The notes under the pieces: model-generated
Told to the model about the DNA's origin: nothing
What the model saw: the letters and a program-made list of their open reading frames with translations, nothing else
The model's database searches: none
Translations under genes and position numbers: made by a program
In this document: piece by piece, positions 46,936-55,841 of the stretch
Layout of the letters: every line of letters begins with the position of its first letter
Position numbering within the stretch: the first letter of the stretch is position 1
NCBI RefSeq assembly: GCF_030345335.1
Contig: NZ_JAPVRC010000001.1
Location: forward strand, 62,001-126,000
Length of the DNA: 64,000 nucleotides
Direction of reading: 5' to 3'
Source of the DNA: Halobacillus campisalis
Lineage (GTDB): Bacteria > Bacillota > Bacilli > Bacillales > Halobacillaceae

Positions 46936-47394
46936 ATGAGTATTTTTAATGCTATGAACGCAAGCGGCAGTGCGCTGACGGCTCAGAGGCTCCGTATGGA
47001 TGTAGCGTCATCCAATATGGCAAATGCAAGCTCAACGAGAGCCACTGTCAATGAAAATGGAGAGTGGGAGCCCTACCGTAGAAAAATGGTGCAGCTGCAG
47101 CCTGAAGATCAATCTTTCAGCTCTTTCTTACAAAAAGCGAAGTCTCAAAATTCGGCGGCCGGCCAAGGAGGAGTCAAGGCGGTAGAAATCCAGGAAGATG
47201 ATGAGCCGTTCAAGCAAGCGTATAATCCAAGCCATCCTGACGCTAATGAAGATGGATATGTTGAAATGCCTAACGTAGACCCTTTGAAGGAGACAGTGGA
47301 TATGATGAGTGCCACCCGCTCCTATGAAGCGAACGTTACTGCGATGAATGCTTCAAAAGGCATGCTTATGAAAGCATTAGAAATCGGAAAATAA
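46936..47394 (+). CDS. flgC: Flagellar basal-body rod protein FlgC
   Basis: Rod subunit adjoining FlgB. The 152 aa protein has the family start with LTAQRLRMDVASSNMANAS and the C-terminal motif ATRSYEANVTAMNASKGM. AGAGGAGGTAA precedes ATG 46936, within the end of flgB. It is tightly coupled to both neighbours. Confidence 0.97.
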   Translation: MSIFNAMNASGSALTAQRLRMDVASSNMANASSTRATVNENGEWEPYRRKMVQLQPEDQSFSSFLQKAKSQNSAAGQGGVKAVEIQEDDEPFKQAYNPSHPDANEDGYVEMPNVDPLKETVDMMSATRSYEANVTAMNASKGMLMKALEIGK

Positions 47395-47408
47395 GGAGGC
47401 ATCTTACT

Positions 47409-47711
47409 ATGAACATCACACCAATTTCCAATGATCAAATTCAAGTGCCAAGGGCACAGAATGCCAAGGACATTTCACCTGGCGAAGCCCATTCAAAATT
47501 CGCTGACAATTTAAAGATGGCGATTGAGAATGTCAATCAAACCCAGGGGGGCTCAAATAATATGACGAAGGCATTGGCAAATGGAGAAATAGATGATCTT
47601 CATGAAGTCATGATCGCATCAGAAAAAGCGAGTGTCACAATGCAAACCACCATAGAAATGCGTAATAAGGTAGTCGAGGCCTACAAAGAAATTATGCGTA
47701 TGCAAGTATAA
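47409..47711 (+). CDS. fliE: Flagellar hook-basal body protein FliE
   Basis: Joins the MS ring to the rod. The 100 aa protein shows the FliE pattern in its second half: DDLHEVMIASEKASVTMQTT and EMRNKVVEAYKEIMRMQV. TAAGGAGGC precedes ATG 47409. Confidence 0.96.
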   Translation: MNITPISNDQIQVPRAQNAKDISPGEAHSKFADNLKMAIENVNQTQGGSNNMTKALANGEIDDLHEVMIASEKASVTMQTTIEMRNKVVEAYKEIMRMQV

Positions 47712-47777
47712 CTACAGTTCAATTTAATTAAGGTACCATACTTATTCTCTTAAATTGTGCTTTTTTTGGGGGCAATC

Positions 47778-49373
47778 ATGAAAGAAAAAATATATGTATT
47801 AACGAAAAGAACTTCAACGTTCTGGAAGGAACGAAGCACAAAGCAAAAAGGACTTTTACTAGGTTCAATCATTGGGTTTGTGATTCTATTATCTTTAGCT
47901 AGTTTTTTTGCTGCAAGTTCCAAAATGGTTCCCCTGTACAGTGACTTATCACTTCAAGAAGTGGGGCAGGTCAAAGAAGAACTTGATGTCAGAGGAGTTT
48001 CTTATGAGCTGGATAGCGGGGGAACGACTATCCGCGTACCTGAAGCACAAGCTGAAACATTACTCGTCGATCTTGCCGCAGCAGGATTACCTGACAGTGG
48101 GAATATAGACTACGGATTTTTTAGCGGAAATGTTTCCTGGGGCATGACAGATAATGAATTTGATGTCATAAAGCTCGATGCTATGCAGTCAGAACTTGCC
48201 AGCTTAATGTCCGGTATTTCAGGGATTGCCGACGCGCAGGTTATGATCAATGTTCCTGAGGAAGAAGTTTTCATGTCTGAAACAAATCAAGAAGCTTCCG
48301 CTTCGATCGTATTAAATGTTGAGCCTGGTCATGATATCCAAAATGAGGAAGTGGAAACACTTTATAATTTAGCATCAAAGTCAGTTCCTAATCTTCCTAC
48401 AGATAATATCGTCATCATGGACCAGAACTTTAATTATTATGATAAAAATAATTCGGAAAATGCAAATAATACGGATGCCTATACATATCAACAAGGAGTA
48501 AAAGAGGACATTGAGAAAGATATTCAGCAGCGCGTTCAAAAGATGCTGGGGACGATGATGGGGCCGAATAAGGTTGTAGCCACAGTCACTGCTGATATTG
48601 ACTTCACCCAAGAACAGCGAACAGAGGAATTAGTGGAACCTTTTGATGAAGAAGCGTTGGAAGGGCTGCCCGTAAGTATAGAACGAATTGAAGAGACTTA
48701 TGAAGGCGGAACTCCGGCTGGTGGAGTAGCAGGGACAGGAGAAGAGGATGTTCCTGGTTATGAAGCAGAAGACGGTGAAGGAAATGGCGATTATGAAATG
48801 TCTAAGGAGACTATCAATAATGAATTCAATCGCATTCAAAGGAATATTGAAGAAAGTCCATTCAAAGTTCGTGATTTAGGTATCCAAGTAGCTGTTGATA
48901 ATACGAAAGGTGAAAATGAACAAGGCGAAGTACAGACTCTGAATGAGCAAGAACAGCTGACGGTGGAAGAAAGCATCCAATCTATTTTGGATTCAATGAT
49001 CACCACTTCAATCGATGGCAGTTATGGAGAAGTAGATTCTGAGGAGAAAGCTTCGATTGTATTTCAGGAATTTGACGCTCAGCCACAATTTAATGAAGAA
49101 CCAGCTGATATTCCGTTATGGGCCTACATCGCAGGAGGTCTTTTGCTGTTAGTAGTGATTTTCCTGATATGGAGACTTCTAAGAAGAAGAAGCAAAGATT
49201 ACGAAGAAGAAGAGGTTTTCGAAGAGGCAGCTGAACCACAGCCGATCTCAATTCCAGATTTAGAAGAGAAAGAAACAGATGCAACTGTAAGACGTAAGCA
49301 GCTAGAACGAATGGCCAAAGAAAAACCAGAAGACTTTGCGAAACTACTTCGTTCATGGATTGCAGAAGATTAA
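47778..49373 (+). CDS. fliF: Flagellar MS-ring protein FliF
   Basis: Forms the membrane ring on which the rotor and export apparatus assemble. I start it at ATG 47778, behind TTTGGGGGC (531 aa); the frame from 47757 lacks a site. Two membrane helices are seen, near residue 30-50 (GLLLGSIIGFVILLSLASFF) and about 440-460 (WAYIAGGLLLLVVIFLIW), with YscJ/FliF-type domains and an acidic Gly-rich linker between. The C-terminal tail for FliG binding ends AKLLRSWIAED. Confidence 0.96.
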   Translation: MKEKIYVLTKRTSTFWKERSTKQKGLLLGSIIGFVILLSLASFFAASSKMVPLYSDLSLQEVGQVKEELDVRGVSYELDSGGTTIRVPEAQAETLLVDLAAAGLPDSGNIDYGFFSGNVSWGMTDNEFDVIKLDAMQSELASLMSGISGIADAQVMINVPEEEVFMSETNQEASASIVLNVEPGHDIQNEEVETLYNLASKSVPNLPTDNIVIMDQNFNYYDKNNSENANNTDAYTYQQGVKEDIEKDIQQRVQKMLGTMMGPNKVVATVTADIDFTQEQRTEELVEPFDEEALEGLPVSIERIEETYEGGTPAGGVAGTGEEDVPGYEAEDGEGNGDYEMSKETINNEFNRIQRNIEESPFKVRDLGIQVAVDNTKGENEQGEVQTLNEQEQLTVEESIQSILDSMITTSIDGSYGEVDSEEKASIVFQEFDAQPQFNEEPADIPLWAYIAGGLLLLVVIFLIWRLLRRRSKDYEEEEVFEEAAEPQPISIPDLEEKETDATVRRKQLERMAKEKPEDFAKLLRSWIAED

Positions 49374-49385
49374 GGAGGGACCAAT

Positions 49386-50399
49386 ATGGCCTATCAAAAG
49401 AACGGGTTATCAGGCAAGCAGAAGGCAGCTCTTCTGCTTATCTCTCTTGGTCCGGATGTTGCAGCACAGGTATACAAACATCTGACAGAAGAAGAAATGG
49501 AACGACTCACCTTAGAGATTTCATCCGTTCAAAAAGTAGATTCGAAGCAGAAAGAAGAAATATTAGAGCAATTTCATCAAATCGCTATAGCACAAGATTA
49601 TATTTCACAGGGTGGTATTGGCTATGCCAGGACCATTCTTGAGAAAGCTGTAGGTGATGAGGAAGCTTCTAACATTATTGGGAGGCTGACTTCATCCCTG
49701 CAAGTTAAACCTTTCGATTTTGCAAGGAAAGCAGATCCCAGTCAGATTCTTAGCTTTATACAAAATGAGCACCCTCAAACAATTGCATTAGTATTATCGT
49801 ATTTAGATGCATCGCAATCAGGTCAAATTCTATCTGAACTCCCGCAGGAACTGCAGGCAGATGTAGCAAGACGGATTGCAACTATGGACTCTACTTCTCC
49901 TGAGGTTATCAGTCAGGTGGAAAACATCTTAGAAAAAAAACTTTCTGCTACTGTCACGCACGACTATACAGAAACCGGAGGGATTCCTGCAGTAGTCGAG
50001 GTGCTTAACGGAGTAGACCGCACTACAGAGAGAACTATTCTTGATGCTTTAGAAATACAGGATCCTGAACTTGCTGAAGAAATTAAGAAAAGGATGTTCG
50101 TCTTTGAAGATATTGTTTCATTGGACAATCGAGCCATTCAACGTATCATTCGTGAAGTTGAAAATGATGACTTGCGGCTATCGCTTAAAGTTTCTAGCGA
50201 CGAGGTGAAAGATCTAGTTTTCAGCAATATGTCAGAGCGTATGTCTGAGGCGTTCAAAGAAGAAATGGAAGTCATGGGACCTGTCCGCTTAAGAGACGTA
50301 GAAGAGGCGCAAACAAGAGTAGTTTCCACGATAAGAAGACTAGAAGAAGTGGGAGAAATTGTCATAGCCAGAGGCGGAGGAGATGACATCATTGTCTAG
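49386..50399 (+). CDS. fliG: Flagellar motor switch protein FliG
   Basis: Rotor protein that contacts the stator. The 337 aa protein has N-terminal helices with KAALLLISLGPDVAAQVYKH, the middle domain with the EHPQ-type motif NEHPQTIALVLSYL, and a C-terminal domain with charged residues for stator contact (KDLVFSNMSERM). TAAGGAGGG precedes ATG 49386. Its 3' end overlaps the fliH start. Confidence 0.97.
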   Translation: MAYQKNGLSGKQKAALLLISLGPDVAAQVYKHLTEEEMERLTLEISSVQKVDSKQKEEILEQFHQIAIAQDYISQGGIGYARTILEKAVGDEEASNIIGRLTSSLQVKPFDFARKADPSQILSFIQNEHPQTIALVLSYLDASQSGQILSELPQELQADVARRIATMDSTSPEVISQVENILEKKLSATVTHDYTETGGIPAVVEVLNGVDRTTERTILDALEIQDPELAEEIKKRMFVFEDIVSLDNRAIQRIIREVENDDLRLSLKVSSDEVKDLVFSNMSERMSEAFKEEMEVMGPVRLRDVEEAQTRVVSTIRRLEEVGEIVIARGGGDDIIV

Positions 50400-51138
50400 C
50401 CATAGTTCTTCTTCAGAGAATCGGGTAATTGGAATAAAGAAGATTCAGTTGAATAAAGGGAAAACGACACTTTATGATGATAACGACATCAAAGCTAATG
50501 AATTGGTGGGCCAAGCAGAAGAGAAAGTTCGTAAAGCTGAAGCTCAATCTACACTTATAATGAAGGAAACGGAAGAGGAAATTCAGAGACAGAAACAAGA
50601 CTGGGAAAGACAACGAAAAAACTTTGTAGAAAACGCAGAAAAAGAAGGGTTTAAAAAGGGTTTTGAACAAGGAAACAAAGAAGGCTATGACGAATACCTG
50701 AACAAAATCTCTCAAGCTAACCAGCTGATTGAACTCGCTAAAAAAGATTATCGTTTGACGGTGGGATCTAGTGAGGAGACGATCATGGACATTGCTATGA
50801 AAAGCGCAGAGAAAATAATAAATTGCGAGCTGAAAGAGCATCCGTCGATTTTTGTGGAAATTGTAAAAAGAGCTCTGGAGGAAGTGAAGAATCAGGCTGA
50901 AATCATTGTGTATGTCCATCCTGATGATTATCCGATTTTGCATTCTCAAAGGGAAGAACTTGATTCGATCACAGAATTCAATTCTACGTTAAGTATTTAT
51001 ATAAAGGACAGCGTGGAGCGCTCTGGATGTATAATCGAGTCGCCCTTCGGGCAAATAATTGCGGGGGTTGAACCTCAATTACAGGAATTAAGGCAGAAGC
51101 TGTTCCAAATCGTGCATGAGGAGAAACCTGATGAATAA
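50383..51138 (+). CDS. fliH: Flagellar assembly protein FliH
   Basis: Regulator and peripheral stalk of the FliI export ATPase. The protein is 251 aa from ATG 50383, overlapping fliG by 17 bases. GGAGG lies only two bases before that ATG, so TTG 50392 with better spacing (248 aa) is an alternative. A charged coiled coil (about 40-85) contains GFKKGFEQGNKEGYDEYL, followed by the FliH/V-ATPase subunit E-like domain. Low conservation of sequence is usual. Confidence 0.92.
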   Translation: MTSLSSHSSSSENRVIGIKKIQLNKGKTTLYDDNDIKANELVGQAEEKVRKAEAQSTLIMKETEEEIQRQKQDWERQRKNFVENAEKEGFKKGFEQGNKEGYDEYLNKISQANQLIELAKKDYRLTVGSSEETIMDIAMKSAEKIINCELKEHPSIFVEIVKRALEEVKNQAEIIVYVHPDDYPILHSQREELDSITEFNSTLSIYIKDSVERSGCIIESPFGQIIAGVEPQLQELRQKLFQIVHEEKPDE

Positions 51139-52438
51139 ACAGCTATACATGGACAGCATCGAAAAGGTAGATACATATAAACGATTTGGTAAGGTGCACC
51201 GGGTTATAGGATTAATGATTGAATCGAAAGGTCCGGAAGCATCGATTGGTGATTTATGCTACATCCATACGCCTTCAGGTACAGCAAAAAAAATCGAAGC
51301 TGAAGTTGTTGGCTTCCACGATGAAAACCTGCTGCTCATGCCATACCTTGAGATTAAAGAAATCGGACCGGGCAGTTTAGTTGAAGGGACAAATGGTCCA
51401 TTGAAAATTAAAGCGGGTCTTGGTTTGATCGGTCAAGTGTTAGACTCTCTAGGCCGTCCGATGAATAATCAAAAGCTTCCAAAAGGTTTAAAGACATTCC
51501 CCACCGACCAGAACCCTCCTAACCCGCTAGAAAGACCGACGATAAAATCACCTATTCAGGTTGGAGTAAGAGCCATAGACTCTTTACTGACCGTAGGAAG
51601 GGGACAACGCGTAGGGATATTCGCAGGCAGCGGTGTAGGGAAGAGTACGCTGCTAGGTATGATTTCGAGGAATAGTTCGGCTGATATCAACGTGATTGCT
51701 TTAATCGGAGAGCGAGGCCGGGAAGTAAGAGAATTTATCGAGAATGATTTAGGACCTGAGGGGCTCAAGCGCTCAATAGTCATAGTAGCTACTTCTGATC
51801 AGCCGGCATTGATGAGAATGAAAGGAGCCTATACAGCGACGGCTATCAGTGAATATTTTCGAGAAAAGGGCTATGACGTAAACCTCTTAATGGATTCAGT
51901 CACCAGGTTTGCTATGGCACAGCGGGAGATCGGCTTGGCGACAGGTGAACCACCAACTACTAAAGGGTATACACCTTCAGTTTTTGCTACCTTACCTAAA
52001 CTTCTCGAAAGGACAGGTACGAGCAAAAATGGGTCGATTACAGCATTTTATACGGTTTTAGTAGATGGCGATGATTTGAATGAGCCGATATCTGATACGG
52101 TAAGGGGAATTCTAGACGGGCATTTTGTTTTAGACAGAAGATTAGCAGAACAAAACCATTTTCCTGCCATTAACATATTGAAATCTATAAGCCGAGTAAT
52201 GAACCAGGTGACCGAGAACAAACACAAGCAATCAGCTTCTCGTCTACGTTCTTTATTAGCTACATATGAAGAGAATAGTGAATTAATACAAATTGGTGCA
52301 TATAAAAGAGGGAGCAGCCGTGACATTGATGAAGCGATTAAATACCATCCTTCTATCATTGATTTTTTAAAGCAGGATGTACATGAGCCTTCAACTATTG
52401 AGAAGTCCACCGACATTCTTTCTCAGTTATTTTCTTAA
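51131..52438 (+). CDS. fliI: Flagellum-specific export ATPase FliI
   Basis: Powers and opens the flagellar type III export gate. The 435 aa protein starts at ATG 51131 behind GAGGAG, overlapping fliH by eight bases; the frame from 51116 adds five residues. The F1-ATPase-beta-like core has Walker A GSGVGKSTLLG (about 167), ALIGERGREV, LLMDSVTRFAMAQREIGLA and GEPPTTKGYTPSVFATLP. Confidence 0.97.
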   Translation: MNKQLYMDSIEKVDTYKRFGKVHRVIGLMIESKGPEASIGDLCYIHTPSGTAKKIEAEVVGFHDENLLLMPYLEIKEIGPGSLVEGTNGPLKIKAGLGLIGQVLDSLGRPMNNQKLPKGLKTFPTDQNPPNPLERPTIKSPIQVGVRAIDSLLTVGRGQRVGIFAGSGVGKSTLLGMISRNSSADINVIALIGERGREVREFIENDLGPEGLKRSIVIVATSDQPALMRMKGAYTATAISEYFREKGYDVNLLMDSVTRFAMAQREIGLATGEPPTTKGYTPSVFATLPKLLERTGTSKNGSITAFYTVLVDGDDLNEPISDTVRGILDGHFVLDRRLAEQNHFPAINILKSISRVMNQVTENKHKQSASRLRSLLATYEENSELIQIGAYKRGSSRDIDEAIKYHPSIIDFLKQDVHEPSTIEKSTDILSQLFS

Positions 52439-52449
52439 GGAGTTTTTGT

Positions 52450-52899
52450 ATGACAAGTTTACAAGCTTTTCATAAGATTAAAGATTTACAAGACCGAGAT
52501 AAGATAGCTAAGCAAAAAATATATCAAGAACAAGTCGACCGTTTTGAGTCTGTGGCTACTGAACTTTATGAAGCCCTAAAAGAAAAAGAAAATGCTGAAG
52601 AAAAGTTCCATGAAGAATTGAGGGAGACGAAGGTTCGAGCGCAAAACTTCATACTTCATGAACAATATATTGATCAGTTGAATAAAAAAATCTTAAATCT
52701 CCAGCCCAGAGTACAGCAGGCAAGATCAGTTATGGAAACAGCACATGACAACCTGTCGTCAGCGCATATTGAAGTGAAGAAATTTGAAAAGTTGATTGAA
52801 AAAAAACTGACTCAGCACGAGGATTGGCTAAAAGCAGAAGAAAGTAAAGCTATGGATGAGGTATCGACAAGACAATATCTAAATTATAAGAACAGGTGA
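52450..52899 (+). CDS. fliJ: Flagellar export chaperone FliJ
   Basis: Coiled-coil central stalk of the FliI ring and escort for export chaperones. The 149 aa protein is helical throughout, with KIKDLQDRDKIAKQKIYQEQ at the start and long heptads behind. TAAGGAG precedes ATG 52450. Sequence conservation is low, so the call rests partly on its place between fliI and the MotE-like gene. Confidence 0.93.
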   Translation: MTSLQAFHKIKDLQDRDKIAKQKIYQEQVDRFESVATELYEALKEKENAEEKFHEELRETKVRAQNFILHEQYIDQLNKKILNLQPRVQQARSVMETAHDNLSSAHIEVKKFEKLIEKKLTQHEDWLKAEESKAMDEVSTRQYLNYKNR

Positions 52900-52903
52900 T
52901 TAA

Positions 52904-53488
52904 ATGGCAAAAAGCAGGGAGGAAAGCCAAAATCGTTTTCAATGGTTTTTCTTAGTCATTGTAGTACCGACAATATTTGCACTGACTATTACGCTAATTG
53001 TAATAAGCATGATGGGAATCAATGTTTTGGATAAAGGAGAGGAGTTTGCCAACAAAATACCAGGCGTATCAAGCCTGGTTACGACTCAGTCAGAAGAGAA
53101 TGAGCAGCGGACCACAGACCACTATGAATCGGCCATTGCGGATTATCAAGCAGAAATCGAAAAGCTGGAAGGCGATAACAGTAGTAAAGACGCCACGATA
53201 GATGAATTGAATCAGACCATTACAAAGTTGGAAGCTAATTTAGAATCAGCTTCTGAGGCAGCAGAGACTTCTAATGAAGAGACTGAAACCGATAATATTT
53301 CTGAAATGGCCGAATCTTTCCAGGAGATGGACGAGGAAGCTGCGGCGCCTATTCTGGAAAATATGGAAGGTTCTCTTGCCGTCTCCCTTCTTTCCGAAAT
53401 GCAAAGCGATGCGCGCGGGGCTGTATTAGGAGAAATGTCTCCTGAAGCTGCTGCACAATTAACGAGTTTAATGACGGAAGAGCAGTAA
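52904..53488 (+). CDS. ylxF: MotE-like flagellar protein YlxF
   Basis: A 194 aa protein with one N-terminal membrane helix (about 16-40, FFLVIVVPTIFALTITLIVI), a coiled coil (about 75-115) and a C-terminal MgtE_N/MotE-like domain (EEAAAPILENMEG, then SEMQSDARGAVLGEMSPEAA). MotE in other bacteria chaperones the periplasmic motility protein MotC; in Bacillus the function of YlxF is not established. It lies five bases behind fliJ. Confidence 0.88.
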   Translation: MAKSREESQNRFQWFFLVIVVPTIFALTITLIVISMMGINVLDKGEEFANKIPGVSSLVTTQSEENEQRTTDHYESAIADYQAEIEKLEGDNSSKDATIDELNQTITKLEANLESASEAAETSNEETETDNISEMAESFQEMDEEAAAPILENMEGSLAVSLLSEMQSDARGAVLGEMSPEAAAQLTSLMTEEQ

Positions 53489-53516
53489 ACAGAATGCTTT
53501 GAAAGGAGGTGAAATA

Positions 53517-54926
53517 ATGGAAATGATGCAGTTATTTAAGTCCATGCCCGGTCAATTTCTCTCACCCTTAAACAACGTGGAGCGTAAAGGTGAGCATTCC
53601 AAGCTGATGACAGCTTTTGAGGATTTACTGCAGGGTGAATTAGTAGGGGAAGAAAACATCGAAAGTTTAATCGAAATGGTTAAGGAAGAGTTGAAGGGTT
53701 TCGGGATTACTATGAGCGGTGCTTCAGGTGATTTAGATATGAGAGGATTGTTTGAAAAGATTGAGAATACGGACTTATCTAAAGCAGCCCTTTGGAAAGA
53801 TGATGGTATGCCAGAAGAATTCGAACAGTTATTCAGTATGACTAGCAAAGAACTTCCTTCATTAAATGAAAAGGAGCAGGTTAAGCTATCAGAATTTCTG
53901 AAAGACCTTCATACCGAAGTAGCTTCTGCATCCATATTTGACAATAGAAGCGTCATGATGTCTTTTATGCAGCCGCCTATGGAATGGGGCTCCGGTAAAT
54001 CATTATCTGTAAATGGTGAAGGATCACCAGAGAAGCAACTCCAATCACTATGGGGGAAATTTGAACAACTGACAGGGAAACTGTTTTCGCAAGGTGATGC
54101 AGTGCATCAAACGAAAAAAGTGACATTAGATCAGAAAACGATCATTGAATTGAAACAAATTGTCGATCAAGTTACAAAATTGGCAGCAGCTTCTAAGGAT
54201 CCAGGTGTTTTTAATGAAACCTTGTCTAGAGCAAGCAAAGGCAGCAGCCAAGAGCAGCAACAGCTTCTTTCCGATTTAGTGAAGAATTATTCTGACCGGA
54301 AATCAATGGTAGTTAATTATGCTCAACAAGCTCAAGTGACATCAAAAGATATGGCTAAGTGGCTTTCACAATCAATAACTAAGCTCACTCAGTCTGAACA
54401 GGCGCCCGCTCCACATCTATCTTCTGCACATCTCTCAATGAATATGACAAAAGTAGAGCAGCATGTGATTCACTTGAATTCAAGCCAATCTCAACCTATG
54501 ATGCAAAGCCAGTTCATGGAACAGTTTGACCAAATGATGAAGTCTTCTCGTATGTTTTCGAATTCTTCTGGTATGACAGAATTGAACATTCGCCTTAACC
54601 CCCGGCAACTAGGAGATATGACGGTGAGACTCATGCAGATGAATGGGGAAATGACGGTGAAGATTCTAGTAACTTCACAGGCAGCCAAAGATATGCTCGA
54701 TAGCAACATGAATCAATTAAGGCATATGTTCTCACCTCAGCAGGTAGTGGTGGAAAAAACGGATATGACTTCAGGCGAGCAGTTTTTAACGGAACATGAC
54801 AAAGAGGCTGGAGATTTCGGACATCAACGAGATTCCAGTCAGGAAGAACAAGAATCTTCAGATGAACCACATGCTGAAGGAGAAGAAGTATCTTTCCAGG
54901 AAGTCCTTATGAACGAGAAAGTGTAG
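53517..54926 (+). CDS. fliK: Flagellar hook-length control protein FliK
   Basis: Secreted ruler that sets hook length and switches export specificity by contacting FlhB. The 469 aa protein starts at ATG 53517 behind AAAGGAGGTGA; the frame from 53499 runs through that site. The N-terminal two thirds are low-complexity, Gln/Ser/Met-rich. The Flg_hook domain near the end shows LNIRLNPRQLGDMTVRLMQM and MTVKILVTSQAAKDMLDSNM. The tail is very acidic. It has a full FliK domain, in contrast to the divergent one of ylqG. Confidence 0.95.
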   Translation: MEMMQLFKSMPGQFLSPLNNVERKGEHSKLMTAFEDLLQGELVGEENIESLIEMVKEELKGFGITMSGASGDLDMRGLFEKIENTDLSKAALWKDDGMPEEFEQLFSMTSKELPSLNEKEQVKLSEFLKDLHTEVASASIFDNRSVMMSFMQPPMEWGSGKSLSVNGEGSPEKQLQSLWGKFEQLTGKLFSQGDAVHQTKKVTLDQKTIIELKQIVDQVTKLAAASKDPGVFNETLSRASKGSSQEQQQLLSDLVKNYSDRKSMVVNYAQQAQVTSKDMAKWLSQSITKLTQSEQAPAPHLSSAHLSMNMTKVEQHVIHLNSSQSQPMMQSQFMEQFDQMMKSSRMFSNSSGMTELNIRLNPRQLGDMTVRLMQMNGEMTVKILVTSQAAKDMLDSNMNQLRHMFSPQQVVVEKTDMTSGEQFLTEHDKEAGDFGHQRDSSQEEQESSDEPHAEGEEVSFQEVLMNEKV

Positions 54927-54936
54927 GTGATTAGTT

Positions 54937-55377
54937 ATGACGAGTATCGATCCGTCTTATTACTTGAATAATCAGACACGGAAAAGTACAGGAAGCAGTG
55001 ATTTAGGAAAGGACGACTTTTTAAAGATTTTAATGGCTCAGTTACAGAATCAGAATCCGCTTGATCCGATGGAAGATAAGGAATTTGTTTCTCAAATGGC
55101 TCAGTTTTCAAGTTTGGAACAAATGACGAATATGTCACAAATGATGGAAAAATTCACAAATAACCAAAGCCTTATGCCGGTTATTCAGTACAGCGGACTT
55201 ATTGGGAAAGAAGTGACTTATCCGGAGTACGATCAAGAAACTGGAGCAGTTTCACAATATAATGCCGGCAAAGTTCAGTCAGTCAGCCAGGCGGATGGAG
55301 AAGCTTTTCTGACAATGGATAACGGAGCAGAAGTGGCAATAGAAGACATAAACAAAGTTGCAGAAGCAAATGTTTAG
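54937..55377 (+). CDS. flgD: Flagellar hook assembly scaffold FlgD
   Basis: Hook cap on which FlgE polymerises. The 146 aa protein is short, as in B. subtilis (about 140), lacking most of the C-terminal Ig-like domain of enteric FlgD. The conserved N-terminal part is DDFLKILMAQLQNQNPLDPM followed by EFVSQMAQFSSLEQM. AGGTGAT precedes ATG 54937. Confidence 0.96.
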   Translation: MTSIDPSYYLNNQTRKSTGSSDLGKDDFLKILMAQLQNQNPLDPMEDKEFVSQMAQFSSLEQMTNMSQMMEKFTNNQSLMPVIQYSGLIGKEVTYPEYDQETGAVSQYNAGKVQSVSQADGEAFLTMDNGAEVAIEDINKVAEANV

Positions 55378-55390
55378 AAAGAAGTGATCC

Positions 55391-55759
55391 ATGATGGACC
55401 CTCGTATTCATCAACTGCATCAATCAATGCCTGTACACACATATAAAAAGGTACATAAAAATTCTCAATCTTCTTTTAAGGATGCCTTACAGGAAGCAAG
55501 TGGTTTAAATGTCAGCAAGCATGCGCAGCAAAGGCTGGATGATCGAAACATCAAAATTGATGACTCGCAGTGGCAAAGGATTTCCGAAAGGATGTCTGAA
55601 GCAAAATCTAAAGGTGTTACCGACTCCTTAGTAGTTCTCAAGGATGCTGCACTTGTGGTCAGTACTAAAAACAATACAGTAGTCACCGCCATGAATAAAG
55701 ATGATACGGAGTCTCATATTTTCACTAACATTAACGGCACGATTATTTTGAATGACTAG
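55391..55759 (+). CDS. TIGR02530-type flagellar operon protein
   Basis: A 122 aa protein between flgD and flgE. It matches my memory of the TIGR02530 'flagellar operon protein' family: the core is FKDALQEASGLNVSKHAQQR, then LDDRNI and a C-terminal beta part with ALVVSTKNNTVVTAMNKDD. No membrane segment or signal peptide is seen. ATG 55391 is behind AAAGAAGTGAT, and a second ATG follows directly. The position suggests a role in hook assembly, but the function is not known. I do not recall a counterpart at this place in B. subtilis. Confidence 0.8.
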   Translation: MMDPRIHQLHQSMPVHTYKKVHKNSQSSFKDALQEASGLNVSKHAQQRLDDRNIKIDDSQWQRISERMSEAKSKGVTDSLVVLKDAALVVSTKNNTVVTAMNKDDTESHIFTNINGTIILND

Positions 55760-55841
55760 GCTGGACCCGAGTAAGGGAGGCCTTCAAAGCTTACTGACTG
55801 AATGAAGTAAGCTAAACATAAAAGGAAGGAATGATAGCACT

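Noticed and set aside
50413-50949. 178-codon frame on the - strand
   Set aside because: Antisense shadow of fliH with a Phe/His-rich, low-credibility translation.
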